Of a DNA stretch of 19,036 bases, positions 1 to 9,052 are shown piece after piece. Numbering within the stretch: the first letter of the stretch is position 1; every line of letters starts with the position of its first letter. The DNA is from Pleurotus ostreatus/Saccharomyces cerevisiae fusant (Eukaryota; Opisthokonta): the NCBI GenBank assembly GCA_024196135.1, contig JAMQCK010000615.1, forward strand, positions 1 to 19,036. Direction: 5' to 3'. Position numbers and translations under genes: made by a program. The notes under the pieces were generated by a model, which saw nothing but the letters and a program-made list of their open reading frames with translations, was not told the origin of the DNA and searched no databases.

Positions 1-1659
1 ACTCATACTACTCGAACCCCTACCAGAACCCCTATCAGCAGCGCGCCCGCGCCGCTGCCCTTGCACGCGAACGTGAGCGAGCACTTGAGGAGCAGCGGCA
101 GCGTGAGGCTATGCGCAACAAGTACTTCCCCGACGGCTACTACGACGGCAACGATGACGACTACGCCTACAACTGGGGTCGCCACCCCTACGGATACGTC
201 GACCCTCGCGAGCAGGCCTATCTGGAGGCGCAGCGCCTTCGCGAACTCGAGGAGCGCCGGCTACGCGAGCTGGAGCTCCAGCGACAGAGGGAGGAGGAGG
301 AGCTTAGGCTTCGGGCGCTCGCCGAGCAGCGTCGGCGCGAGTACGAGGCTGCGCTCCGCCAACGCGCGCTCGAGCAGGAGAAGCAGCGCTTGGCGGAGGA
401 GGAGCGCTTGAGGGCATTTGGGCGTGAGCAGAGCAGACAAAGGGTGCGTTCATCTGCTCTATGTACGTGAGCGGCATTCTGACTTCAGTGTACAGCGCAC
501 GTCGCAGCAGCCCCAAGCATCGCGCCGCATTCCCGTCGTCTCCCCTCGATCGTCACCTGCACCCCAGAACCAGCAACGCCAACCCTCGCCAAAGCGGGCG
601 TCACCTCCACCCCCACCCAAGCCCCAGTTTACGGAGGAAGAGGAGGAAGCCGCCATCAAGATTCAGGCCTTCTTCCGCATCCAGCGCGCCCTCCGCTCCG
701 TGCGAGCCCTTCACGCCAAGTTCGTCGCACTCAAAGACACATTCCGCTGGCCTTCCAAGGTCGACTTCGTCGCTCGCGCGCATGACGAGGAGGTCGTGTC
801 TCTGCCGCTGCCTCCCGATCTTCTTGCATCCCTCCCGCCTGCAGATGACCTCGATAGCGAGGCGAAGCTCGCGTACACGCCGAACAACGTTCCTCTGCAC
901 GGGTACACGGAGAGCTTGAACCGCCTGCTCGTCGAGCTCGATGGCGTCGACAGCTTTGGGCGACGCGAGGTGCGCGAGCGGCGAAAGGAGGTCGTGCGGG
1001 AGGTCGAAAAGGAATGCGCGGCGGTCGAGAATACGTGGAAGGGGCTGTGGAAGGCACACTTGGAGGGCAAGGTGCAGCCGCTGCCGGAAGAGAAGAAGCA
1101 AGACACGTCCGCCACATCGAGCACGCAAGAGGGTAACGCGCCCGTCGCTGAAGCCACCGCACAAGCCACGTCTGATGCCCCGCAGGACCAGCCCACGCCC
1201 AGCTCCGCCGCGGACGAGGAGGACACCATCATCGCCGAGGACGCGGACGTGGGCGTGAAGGCCGAGGAGGTCGTGCGGGGGAAGGCGGTCACCGACGAGG
1301 TGGCGAAGGTGATCCAGGAGTCGGTGAAGGCGCAGGAGGAACCGATCATCGAGGAGCCGCCGGAGGACGAGGGCGCGGATACGCGCAGCGTCATGATGGC
1401 CGACCCGGACGCTGAGACGAAGAGCATCGTCATGGCGGACGCGGAGGCCGAGGAGGGATGGGAGAATGTAGAAGGGGCGGACACTGACGCTTGGGGCATT
1501 GAGACGCCAGCAGATACGCCTTCGAAGGAGGAAACGGTTTCGCCGGAGCAGAGAGCATCGGAGGAGGTCACTGAATCCTCGACATCTACTGTTCCCGCCT
1601 CCTCTATCCTTCCCCAAGCTCGTGAGGTGGAGGCGGCGCGCGCGCCTATCTCTGTTTAG
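1..1659 (+). CDS. BAG-domain Hsp70 co-chaperone with IQ-like motif (5' partial)
   Basis: Exons are 1-443 and 496-1659, with the first full codon at 3. The 52-nt phase-0 intron (GTGCGT donor, CTGAC branch, TACAG acceptor) joins two frames. 534 residues are visible and the start lies upstream. In order (visible numbering): a Tyr/Asn/Gln-rich N-part; an Arg/Glu/Leu/Gln-rich stretch of about residues 20-147, probably coiled coil; a Pro/Ser/Gln-rich linker; an acidic run, then an IQ-like motif at about 203 (IQAFFRIQRALR); a BAG domain at about 225-330 with the pattern LNRLLVELDGVDS, VRERRKEVV and VEKECAAVENTWKGL; and a long acidic, disordered tail ending in a stop at 1657. BAG domains bind the Hsp70 ATPase domain and promote nucleotide exchange. 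Cytosolic location and calmodulin binding are inferences. The acidic tail contains GWENVEG, discussed under findings. Confidence 0.88.
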
Positions 1660-2682
1660 CGTCATCCTAGGACTTGCGTGTCTCATACTGTTGTACTTTG
1701 CATCGCGTTGGGACTTTCTGCCATTACACTGTGTACTATAGCAATAATGGACTGACAAGTAATCACTGTTATTCCTCAAATTTTGTCTTGTCCTCCGCGC
1801 GTGTAACTTCAAGGCCGGGGGCACTGGTCTGGGAGCGGAAATAGGGGATATCGACCCGTGGGAATCTCAAATCCACGTGAATCCACACGTGCTAGCAACG
1901 CCCGAATTTCCTTGTTCACCTCGCGTTCCGCCTGAGCGGCCTTCCTACTGCTTTGCCCTATTGTTTGCCTGAATTCTTGGACGAGAAACCCGAGATGTCC
2001 GCGTCACGGGGGCCGCTTTCCTCAGGTCTTACATTACTACGCTTTAGAGTCCGACATAGCAACAAGGATGAAGAGTCTGTGTGAGTTCCGCCCTCCGCTC
2101 TAGGATATTTGCGCCTACAGCAAGTCTCGAACTACCTCTGCGTCGTCCTGGATCCTCTCTACGGTTTTCCTGACATGAGTATATCAGCAATGGAGCTTCG
2201 CTACGCATCCATCTGGACTCGTATAGAGTAAGGCACCCTCAAGGCTTCTCGTGTACAAAGTTTGCTTCAAAAGGGATCGTTTTATCGAGGCATGAATAGA
2301 TTTCACAGGTCTTGGCTGCTGCGCAAGTCAGACCGAAATGCGTTGCTAGGGAGAATGAGACATTTTTGTTAGCAGCTTAACCTTGACTGAAATGAGTCCC
2401 GCTCTCCCGCAATGCGCTGGGACCCAAGCGAAGTGGACGCGTACTTGCTCACCCTCAAGGTGCGCTCGGGAGAAGATCGTGAGTAGCTGACACGCTAATC
2501 AATCCGAAGGACTCTTTAGCTGTCGGCGAGCTCGGACTCGCCCTCGCCTTACCACCGACTGAGACCCGCTCCGAAACTTTTCAAAGTTGGGTAAAGGGTA
2601 AAGGGGCGCTTTAGGGCTGGTTACGGCGACGGAATAGGCCTCCGGAGCGCTGACTGAAGCGTCTCATCCCGGTGGCGGTGTC
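1660..2682. other. Gene-poor gap after the BAG gene
   Basis: About 1 kb with no long open frame on either strand. The first part should hold the 3' UTR and polyadenylation region of the BAG gene; T-rich and AAT-rich stretches lie near 1740-1790. Short protein-like patches can be read at 2121-2231 and 2391-2614 but neither is convincing alone (see the separate small ORF entry). I see no tRNA, no transposon ends and no tandem repeat. Confidence 0.5.
2412..2614 (+). CDS. Possible two-exon small ORF (53 aa), weak
   Basis: ATG at 2412. The frame runs to a GTGAGT donor at 2479. A GCTAAT branch-like site and a TTTAG acceptor ending at 2519 give a 41-nt phase-1 intron. Exon 2 is 2520-2614, ending in TAG. 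The spliced product is 53 residues, starting MRWDPSEVDAYLLTLK and ending KGKGAL. Splice signals and phase agree, and the N-part looks protein-like. However, the intron is shorter than any other in the window (the rest are 47 nt or more), there is no recognisable domain, and short ORFs of this size arise by chance. It could be a gene remnant or chance; no function is proposed. Confidence 0.2.
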
Positions 2683-2751
2683 GTACTCACTGCGGGTCCT
2701 CACCGCGGAGGGACGAGTCGTGCTCACTGCATCGCCTTTTGTGTTCACTGC
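2683..2751 (+). promoter_or_regulatory. Three direct copies of GTNYTCACTGC upstream of the TATA box
   Basis: GTACTCACTGC (2683-2693), GTGCTCACTGC (2720-2730) and GTGTTCACTGC (2741-2751) share TCACTGC and lie 9-77 bp upstream of the TATA box of the small gene at 2872. Same-strand copies just before a core promoter suggest an activator-binding array. The factor is unknown. Confidence 0.5.
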
Positions 2752-2759
2752 TTCGCAGG

Positions 2760-2767
2760 TATATAAG
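2760..2767 (+). promoter_or_regulatory. TATA box of the small gene at 2872
   Basis: TATATAAG followed by GGCGGTG is a near-perfect eukaryotic TATA box, 112 nt before the ATG at 2872. The intervening sequence is rich in CAACCA and ACAACA-like runs, typical of fungal 5' UTRs. A canonical TATA box suggests a regulated or strongly expressed gene. Confidence 0.7.
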
Positions 2768-2871
2768 GGCGGTGAGCGTGGCCATGTATTCCCCCACTCA
2801 ACTTCGACCAACCACAGTACCGACAAACCAACCCACTTCACCAGCCACAACAATCATCTGCCGACAACATC

Positions 2872-3403
2872 ATGTCCGCCGCGTTCATGAACCTCTACCA
2901 CGCCTCCTCGTCCCGCTCTCCCGCTCTTCCTATTGAGTTCGGGCGGAGCCGTACTCAGAAGAGTACGTCGACGAGTGGATGGCCCAGCCAGCAGGCGTCT
3001 TCGACGCAGGTGAGCATACTCCCATCCTTGCGCGTAAAGTTCTTGAACTGACTTCACCTCCTAGTTTACTACCCAACCAACCCAGCGCAAGCGCCGCCAC
3101 CAGCGCAGCTACCTTGCCGCCGAGCCGACTTTGTTCGTATCGGCACCGCCCGCCTACACACCCACCGCACCGCGTCCCACCGCGGTCGCCATGACCCACT
3201 CAACCGCCACCTCGCTTCGCCGCCCGCGCGTCATGCCGCGCCTCGAGGTGCTGGAGGAAGCCGACGAAAATGTCGTCGAGGATGAGGATGAGGAGCCGGA
3301 CTTCGTGCCGCGGACCTTCCGGTCGCGGAGACGGTCATCCGTGAGCTCGATCGCGTCGTCATTAGCGTCGATCCCGGAGAAAGATGAGAGGGAGGCCGCA
3401 TAG
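2872..3403 (+). CDS. Small unrecognised protein, 158 aa, two exons
   Basis: Exons are 2872-3009 and 3065-3403. The 55-nt intron has GTGAGC, a CTGAC branch at 3048-3052 and CCTAG; phase 0 links the frames. The ATG has A at -3 and sits 112 nt after a strong TATA box. The product starts MSAAFMNLYHASSSRSPALP. Its middle is rich in Ser, Thr, Gln and Arg with a basic QRKRRHQR patch. It then has a Pro/Thr/Ala region, the acidic run VVEDEDEEPDF, and a Ser/Arg-rich tail (RSRRRSSVSSIASSL) that could be phosphorylated. I see no signal peptide, membrane segment or known domain; it looks largely disordered. Between about 2940 and 3110 a different frame reads at least as well (see findings), so the middle is uncertain. 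Start, intron and C-terminus are better supported. Confidence 0.6.
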
Positions 3404-3799
3404 GACGTTCTTCGTTGGTTCGTTGAAAGAGAAAGACCACGCACCCCAAGCCAACGGCCACCCGCCCTCCGCGCCTAGCGGGAGAGGGCGCGACATCAGC
3501 GATGCATACACCTCAGCGCGTTACCAGCACGGCCCTGACAGCAGAGGAACGAGCACATTACCATATTTACTACCTAGAACATTGAACCAATTGACCATGA
3601 ATTTGCGGCATATATCTTCTCGCCTGAGTGTTCTGAGCACAACATCATCGCAACTCGTGAGCACCTGAGATGTTTAATTCGCCCCTATACTATGCTCATT
3701 GACTGCTGACTGACCGTCTCAAGTATTCTCGGCACAGTGGCCAAGGATCAGGGCCCAGTCTCACTCGACACGAGCGTGAAATATGATAGCAAAGTACGA
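3404..3799. other. Convergent intergenic region
   Basis: This lies between the stop of the + strand small gene and the stop of the - strand acetyltransferase, so it should hold both 3' UTRs and their polyadenylation signals. A short + frame at 3384-3668 has no domain and no start context. I see nothing else. Confidence 0.5.
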
Positions 3800-4405
3800 T
3801 TACTGCCTGCTTTGTCTCGCTGCAAGCCACTCGTCGTACAGGATCCCCATGTCGATCATGTCGACCCAGTCACCATCTTGCCATATGCCCTTGCGTTTTC
3901 GCCCTTCTTCGACGAACCCGCTGTAAGAACTCTCAGCGCCGAGCAAGAAGATAACCGCATTCACTCACACTTTATTATACAAGGCCAGCGCGCGCGGATT
4001 ATCGCCCATTACACTCAACGACACGCGATGCAGTCCCAGCTGCAAAAAAGCATAGTCGACGACCCAGCGCACGATCTCTGTCCCGTGCCCCTTTCCGCGG
4101 ATGCTCTCGTGCAGCACAATCGCCAGGCCACCGTCGCGGTTCTTATTCTGCCCGCCGTGCAGCTCGACGTTGCCGACTGCCTGCCCGTCGAGGTCGACGA
4201 CGGCGAAGAAGGTCGCGCTGTTTGTGACGCCCTTGATGCCTTCGGCGACTTTGTTCCAGTGCGGGACGGTGTTTCCGGGTCCGGTTCGCAGGACGTCGTG
4301 CGAGGCGATGGTCGCGGTGAGCGCATCGAGGTCGGCATCGCGGAAGGCGCGGAGGGTGAGGCCGGGCTTGGAGAGGGTGGCGAACGTGGGGGTAGGTACA
4401 CTCAT
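3800..4405 (-). CDS. GNAT-family N-acetyltransferase (RimJ/RimL-like)
   Basis: Exon 1 is 4405-3969 and exon 2 is 3920-3800 on the minus strand. The 48-nt intron (3968-3921, GTGAGT to TTACAG) has phase 2 and restores the frame across YNK-VGFVEEG. The protein is 185 aa, normal for a single-domain GNAT. The N-terminal strand is LTLRAFRDADLDAL, followed by the Acetyltransf_3-like motif order. FFAVVDLDGQAVGNVEL is the strand before motif A. The acetyl-CoA pyrophosphate loop is at 103-108 (R-G-K-G-H-G, fitting RxxGxG/A). Motif B is at about 126-149: VSLSVMGDNPRALALYNKVGF, with N136 and Y143 in the usual places. Members transfer acetyl from acetyl-CoA to an amine; the substrate cannot be told. It diverges from the first FunK1 gene. 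A TATA-like TATAATA lies on the minus strand near 4442-4449. Confidence 0.92.
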
Positions 4406-4813
4406 CGTGTAGAGAGATGGTAGTATTGGATGAGTGTCTTATTATACACATGAGATAAGAGATAGATGCACGCGATCGTGCGCATTCGGCATCGAAAACT
4501 CAGAATGAGTCAGAGGTATAAAGGTAAATAGCAAAGGTCAGAACGGCAATCGGCCGGGGAGATCTGGGACAAGATGAATAATAAGAGCAGTCGTGCTTCG
4601 TGTTTGGACGGCCTTTGACAGCGATAAAGGGTGAGGATGAGCGACAAAGGCAAGATGAACCGTGGGATAAAGAGCATCACGTGATTGCAACGTGCACATC
4701 CGTTGATGACGAGCGTGATGGCCCGTCACACCAAACTTGTTTCCGCCACCCATTGTCGTCCAGTGATTGCCTCGTGGTAGCAAGGCTTCAAAGCGTGACA
4801 CGCGAGATTCAAA
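4406..4813. promoter_or_regulatory. Divergent promoter between GNAT and FunK1 genes
   Basis: This 408-bp spacer lies between two divergent starts. Nearest GNAT there is a minus-strand TATA-like site at about 4442-4449. A plus-strand TATAAAG is at 4517-4523, rather far (about 297 nt) from the FunK1 ATG. The conserved FunK1 upstream block begins at 4681. Apart from these I see no gene here; the frame covering 4600-5037 is a shadow. Confidence 0.5.
4681..4760 (+). promoter_or_regulatory. Conserved FunK1 upstream block, copy A
   Basis: GCAACGTGC (4687-4695), GTTGATGACGA, CGTCACACCAAA, then T/C-rich sequence. The half sites TGACG (4707-4711) and CGTCA (4724-4728) face each other with starts 17 bp apart. 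The same order recurs before the two downstream FunK1 genes (7418-7500 and 8844-8920). TGACG is the half site of CRE/ATF-type bZIP factors; that factor identity is inference. The ATG at 4814 lies 86 bp downstream. Confidence 0.65.
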
Positions 4814-7257
4814 ATGGCCACCCTCTCCTCTTCCTCAACCACATTCTCTGCCACCGCTTCGTCCCAATATTCGGACAGCGGCTCCTCAGAGTGTTCTTGC
4901 TTGTGCGCGATCTGCGTAGCAGGTGTGTATACCCACCGCGCCCTCCATCACTAGCTCACGCTCATCTACAGCTATGCCTTCAACGCCTCAGCGATGCGGC
5001 GCCCACTGCTACCCATGCAGAAAGGTCGACCACATGAAGCGCGCGGTTCGCGAGGAGATCGAGGGCAATGTCTGTTCCCAGCAGATTCCCCTCGTCGAGT
5101 TCCTCAAGACCGTCTTCGAGCTCGACTCTACCACCGTTGAACAGATTCAGAAGGCCACCTTTACCCTCCCCGAAGAACCGCTTCAAAAGTACAAAGACAT
5201 CGTCACCTACCGCCAGCACGAGCGCAGAATGTATAAGCCCTTCAAGGCGATCTTCGAGGGGCTCGTCAAAACATGCTGCGACGTACTCGGGATTGACAGC
5301 ACTAAGGAGCGTTTCCTGTCGTTCTGGGAGAAATGCGGCGACTATATCATCAGAGGCGTCGGAGATTCTCAGCGCAAACCAGACGGCCTCATTGGCGACG
5401 AGGAGGCATTCGCTGCCGGAGGATGCATCGATTGGCGCATCGTGTTCCAATTCTTCGAGTTCAAGAAGAAGGGGCAGAAGGGCGACAACGCGCTAGAGTC
5501 GGTGCCAGAGGGCGAAGAGCAGGGGCTGACTGTGTCGGGCACCGTCGATCAGAGCGCTCCGCCGCTGACGACCGCCTCGCTGGCGGAAAGTGCTTCTGAG
5601 TCCGCCCCGCAGGGTTCTACCCATCGCGCTTCCGGCCGCGCCAAGGGGACGCAGAGCGGAGGCAAACGCGCTACCAAAGCTAGGAAGACGGGCTCTGGTG
5701 GGGTGAAGCGCAGCGCTCCCGACGATCACTATCGGCGATCGCGCGAGTCCGACGGCGGTACGAGCTCTGCGGGCGCGAGCGCATCGCACAAGCGTGCGCG
5801 CATCGAGGCCATTGCCCATGAGGTGCAGGCCTCCGTCTATGCACTCGAATGCATGGACGCCGAGACTAGCCGCCGCTACGTGACCAGCGTCTGCATCGAC
5901 GGGTACGACATCTGGATCATGTACCATAACCGCGATCGCGTCTTCCGCACCACACGCTTCAACTTCCTTGAATCCCCTCATCTGCTTGCGCTTGTTGCGT
6001 ACGCGTTCGTTCGCTGCACGGCCGTACAAGCTGGCTTCGATCCCCTTCTTCACTTCCCCGTCAAGTCTGCGGATGGCACGATCCAGTACACCAACGACGT
6101 TGCCTATCCACGCGAGCTGGCAGGAGCGCGCTTCGTCTTCCCCGAGGGCCAGGGCCAGCCGGCATCCACGTTCATCATCCAGTCCCCAGCGATGCTATTC
6201 CGCTACATGGGCCTGCTCGGTCGTGGCACCATGGTCTATGCGGTCAAACTCCTCGGCGATGACACGACGCTCTACGTTCTGAAGGTCTGCTACACCTCGC
6301 GTGGCCGTACTCCGGAGCCGGAATTCCTGGAACATCTGAAGAAGAAGCTTCCTGACATGACGATGCACTTTCCCGCCGTCAAGGCCTGGCGCAAGTTCGA
6401 GCCGCCCGAGCTATGCGGCCTTCTGGCGCTCCTCGACGAAGCCATCCGTGATACCATCTTGAAAGGCAGCCGTACGCTTGTCTATCAGGTAACGCAGTAC
6501 CTTAGGCCTCTCTGGGAGCTCGAAAGCGTCGAAGAATTCGAGAGGTGTTACGTTGATCTTTTGGAAAGTGAGTGCACATCAACTTGCATATGCGAGTTAT
6601 GCTAACAATCACTTAGTGCACTTCCACGCTTACGACCATGCTCGCGTGCTTCACAGGGACATTAGCGAGAACAATGCGATGTCGCGACGCGGAACCGATG
6701 GGAAGGCGGTTGGTTTCCTGAACGACTGGGACCTCGGCTGTTTCGTCGACGCAGACGGCGTTGGCACAGGATCGACATCTCAGCACCGTACCGGGACTAC
6801 ACCCTTCATGGCGATCGATCTGCAGCGCGCGGCAGACGGAGCCTGCACTGCAGCGGACCACCGCTACTGCCACGATCTCGAGTCCTTTTTCTGGCTACTG
6901 TTGTGGGCAGTGCTGCACTTCGACCTCGAAAACAAGTGTCGCCTCAGCTGCACGTATGAGCAGTGGACCGGGGACTGGGCGGGGTCGAATTCCTTCAAAT
7001 GGAACTTCCTACACAAAGCGGGTATCCTGTCTGCAGTGTTGAAGAATGCGCTGGACATGTGGAAGGGCACTGTGAAGCGCTGGGTTATCCCCCTTGCTCG
7101 GATGATCTGCGACGCGCGGGAGCGCTCGACCCGATGGGATGACGAGGCTGGCAAGGTCTTTCATGACAGCATCTACGCGAAGGAGCTCACCTTCGAAGCC
7201 TTCATGCATACGATCAAGCAGACGCCGAGAGAGTGGGCACACGGGAAGGAGGCTTAG
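4814..7257 (+). CDS. FunK1-type protein kinase, full length (781 aa)
   Basis: Exons are 4814-4922, 4972-6567 and 6617-7257. Both introns (49 nt each) are phase 1. The ATG at 4814 has strong context (AAAATGGCC) and splices in frame to the classic FunK1 N-terminus MPSTPQRCGAHCYPCRKVDH. An alternative start is the in-frame ATG at 4974. Order: Ser/Cys-rich N-tip; alpha-helical N-part (REEIEGN, LVEFLKTVFELD); Ser/Lys/Gly-rich linker with basic runs (KRATKARK, HKRAR; possible nuclear signal); N-lobe ending YVLKVCY; then a C-lobe with H581-R582-D583-I-S-E-N587-N588, D605-W-D607, GTTPFMAIDLQ and CHDLESFFWLLLWAVLHFDL. The length suits Pkinase_fungal (PF17667). The HRD-xxxx-N loop is intact, so activity is plausible. 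Substrates are unknown. It heads a tandem array with two shortened relatives. Confidence 0.93.
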
Positions 7258-7672
7258 GATGCTGCTAAAGTATTTATTAATTCGCTGCACTATATATGGC
7301 TTGGACCGTTTCCCCTGTCTCGAAAAATACAATGTGGACCGCGGAAAAGTGGACGCCACTGGGAATTTTGGCGATCTTAGATAGCTACGGCAAGGCGAAT
7401 AGTGAGAATCTGGTCAGGTGACTGCAACGTGCTCTTCTGTTGATGACGATCGGTGGCGCGTCATACCAAAATTGTTCCTTACCACCATCGTCCTCAGGCT
7501 CCGACCCGCGACCGCAATAATCTTAAGCGTGTCGCCGTAAAGTAACATCCGAACATCGCCCTCGAGCTCGCCTTGCGCGATTTAGTCAACAATAATCGCA
7601 ACCCAAAGCGAGGGCGGACAGAACTCACCGTCAACGTCCACTCCTGAATCTACGGAGAACTCCTGAAACTAC
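7258..7672. repeat. Inter-gene repeat spacer, copy 1
   Basis: The spacer between FunK1 genes 1 and 2 resembles the spacer between genes 2 and 3 (8678-9052) along most of its length. Matching landmarks are ATATATGGCT, TTCCCCT, GGCGATCTTAGATAGCTACGG (19-20-base core) against AGCGATCTTAAATAGCTGCGG, GGCAAGG, GCAACGTGC, GTTGATGACGA, ACCAAA, TTGTTCCTTACCACCA and ACCCGCGA. It therefore holds the 3' UTR of gene 1 and the promoter of gene 2. It ends with AACCCAAAGCGAGGGCGGACA-like sequence (7600-7620), after which gene 2 carries extra DNA absent from gene 3. No gene is seen in it. Confidence 0.75.
7418..7500 (+). promoter_or_regulatory. Conserved FunK1 upstream block, copy B
   Basis: GCAACGTGC (7424-7432), GTTGATGACGA, CGTCATACCAAA, TTGTTCCTTACCACCA. 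TGACG (7444-7448) faces CGTCA (7459-7463) with starts 15 bp apart. The ATG of the shortened gene is about 210 bp downstream, farther than in copy A. Confidence 0.65.
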
Positions 7673-8677
7673 ATGGATCTCTCTAGACGTGGCAATGTGG
7701 CTCATCTGACTACGCAGCTTGCCTGGCGAGACGGCGCTCCCCATCTGACTCGTCCAGATGGTATCAAGAACCTACTCCATTTGAAGGCGCGCGTCTTGGA
7801 TGTCTACGCGGGATACGACCTCGATTCTCCGGATGTTTTCCCGACTTCTGTCAAGAGATCTGCCGTTGCATTTGCAAACGACAAACGCACGCTCGTGTAC
7901 CAGGTGACACATGGTATAAAGCCTCTCTGGCATCTCGGCAGTGCCGAGGAGTTCAAGAAGTGCTATCTTGACCTCTTGGAAGGTGTGTGTACCTAGGTCT
8001 GTACGTGCGAATTATGCTGACCGCTAACTTCAGCGCACTTCCACGCTTACGACCTGGGCCGTGCACTTCATCAAGATATCAGCGAGGTTTGTGCCTTGGC
8101 GCGACTTGGGGCTGACGGAAAAGTCGCTGGTCTTCTAACCGACTGGGACATCAGCTGCCTCGTCGGTGAAGAGGGCCTCGGCAAGCGATTGGCGCCTCAG
8201 CTCCGCAGTGGGACCACACCCTTCATGGCAATCGATTTGCAGCGCCAGACGGTTGGAAATACTGCCGCCGCATATCACCGCTACTGCCATGACCTCGAGT
8301 CCTTCTTCTGGCTTTTGGTATGGGCGGTGGTACACTTCGACCTCACGAATGGCAAGCGTCGCCACAACTGCGTAAACGCGCGATGGGCCAGAAGTTGGAA
8401 GGACTCGGTACGCCTTAAGCGTGACACCCTCAACAACGGTGATGCGCTGGATCAAGTGCTGGATGACGCATTGGATATGTGGGAGGACGTTGTTAAGCGC
8501 TGGGTTAAGCCCCTTGTTCGCATGCTTGACAGCATTCGTCAGGGCTCGATGCGATGGGACGACAATGACTCGAAGGTCTTCGATGACGACGCCTACGCGA
8601 AGGGGCTCACTTTCGAAGCCTTCATGCATACGATCAAGGAGACACCGAGAGAGTCGGCACACGAGAAGGAGGCTTAG
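7673..8677 (+). CDS. N-terminally shortened FunK1 pseudokinase (317 aa)
   Basis: Exons are 7673-7982 and 8034-8677. The 51-nt phase-1 intron (GTGTGT, CTTCAG) sits at the same codon as in the full-length neighbour (LLE-x-HFHAYD). The first about 60 residues are unlike the neighbour. From RTLVYQVTHGIKPLW to the end it aligns throughout: GTTPFMAIDLQ, RYCHDLESFFWLLVWAVVHFDL, and a C-terminus TFEAFMHTIKETPRESAHEKEA. The roughly 450-residue N-part, including the glycine/lysine-bearing N-lobe, is missing. The catalytic loop reads H116-Q117-D118-I-S-E-V122-C123: HRD arginine is Gln and the metal-binding Asn is Cys. TDWD is kept. Phosphotransfer is therefore unlikely. The frame is otherwise open over 318 codons with a good splice site, so a translated pseudokinase is as possible as a decaying pseudogene. 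Confidence 0.8.
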
Positions 8678-9052
8678 ATAGGAGGATGTTTCCAGAATAT
8701 TCATTGATTTGCTCCAATATATATGGCTGGAATTGCTTCCCCTTTTTGAAAATAATTCAAGACAAGCGCGTAAAAGATTACGCTATTGAGAATGTTAGCG
8801 ATCTTAAATAGCTGCGGCAAGGTGAACCGTGTGAACCTGTCAGGTGACCGCAACGTGCATTTTCGTTGATGACGATGCATTGGCACGTCACACCAAATTT
8901 GTTCCTTACCACCACTGTCCTCATACCTCAGTGTTCGACCCGCGATCGCAATAACTTCAAGCCTGTCGCTCTCTGAAGACACATCCGATCATCTCACTCG
9001 GCTCTTCTCTTTGACAGCAACTCAAAGCGAGGGCGGGCAACTAGTACTCGAT
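8678..9052. repeat. Inter-gene repeat spacer, copy 2
   Basis: Second copy of the spacer described at 7258-7672, carrying the 3' UTR of the middle FunK1 gene and the promoter of the third. Shared landmarks include TATATATGGCTGG near 8717, the AGCGATCTTAAATAGCTGCGG-like stretch near 8795-8817 and CAATAACTTCAAGC near 8948. It ends with AACTCAAAGCGAGGGCGGGCA-like sequence (9019-9039), the counterpart of 7600-7620. No gene is seen. Confidence 0.75.
8844..8920 (+). promoter_or_regulatory. Conserved FunK1 upstream block, copy C
   Basis: GCAACGTGC (8850-8858), GTTGATGACGA, CGTCACACCAAA, TTGTTCCTTACCACCA. TGACG (8870-8874) faces CGTCA (8886-8890) with starts 16 bp apart. Best conserved relative to copy B, in line with B and C being the closest pair. 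Confidence 0.65.

Noticed and set aside
711..1571. Second minus-strand frame of 286 codons over the same gene
   Set aside because: Ser/Thr-rich shadow of the acidic BAG tail.
601..1824. Minus-strand open frame of 407 codons antisense to the BAG gene
   Set aside because: It is Arg/Leu-rich low-complexity translation mirroring GC-rich BAG codons. It has no domain, and the plus strand has clear BAG and coiled-coil features.
2784..2936. Upstream ATG frame beginning just after the TATA box
   Set aside because: The ATG is only about 17 nt downstream of the TATA box, probably before or at the transcription start, and the frame overlaps the better-supported ATG at 2872.
5493..6053. Minus-strand frame of 186 codons inside the full-length FunK1 gene
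   Set aside because: Antisense to a recognised kinase exon, no domain.
8135..8704. Minus-strand frame of 189 codons antisense to the middle FunK1 gene
   Set aside because: The plus strand holds conserved kinase motifs; this frame has none.
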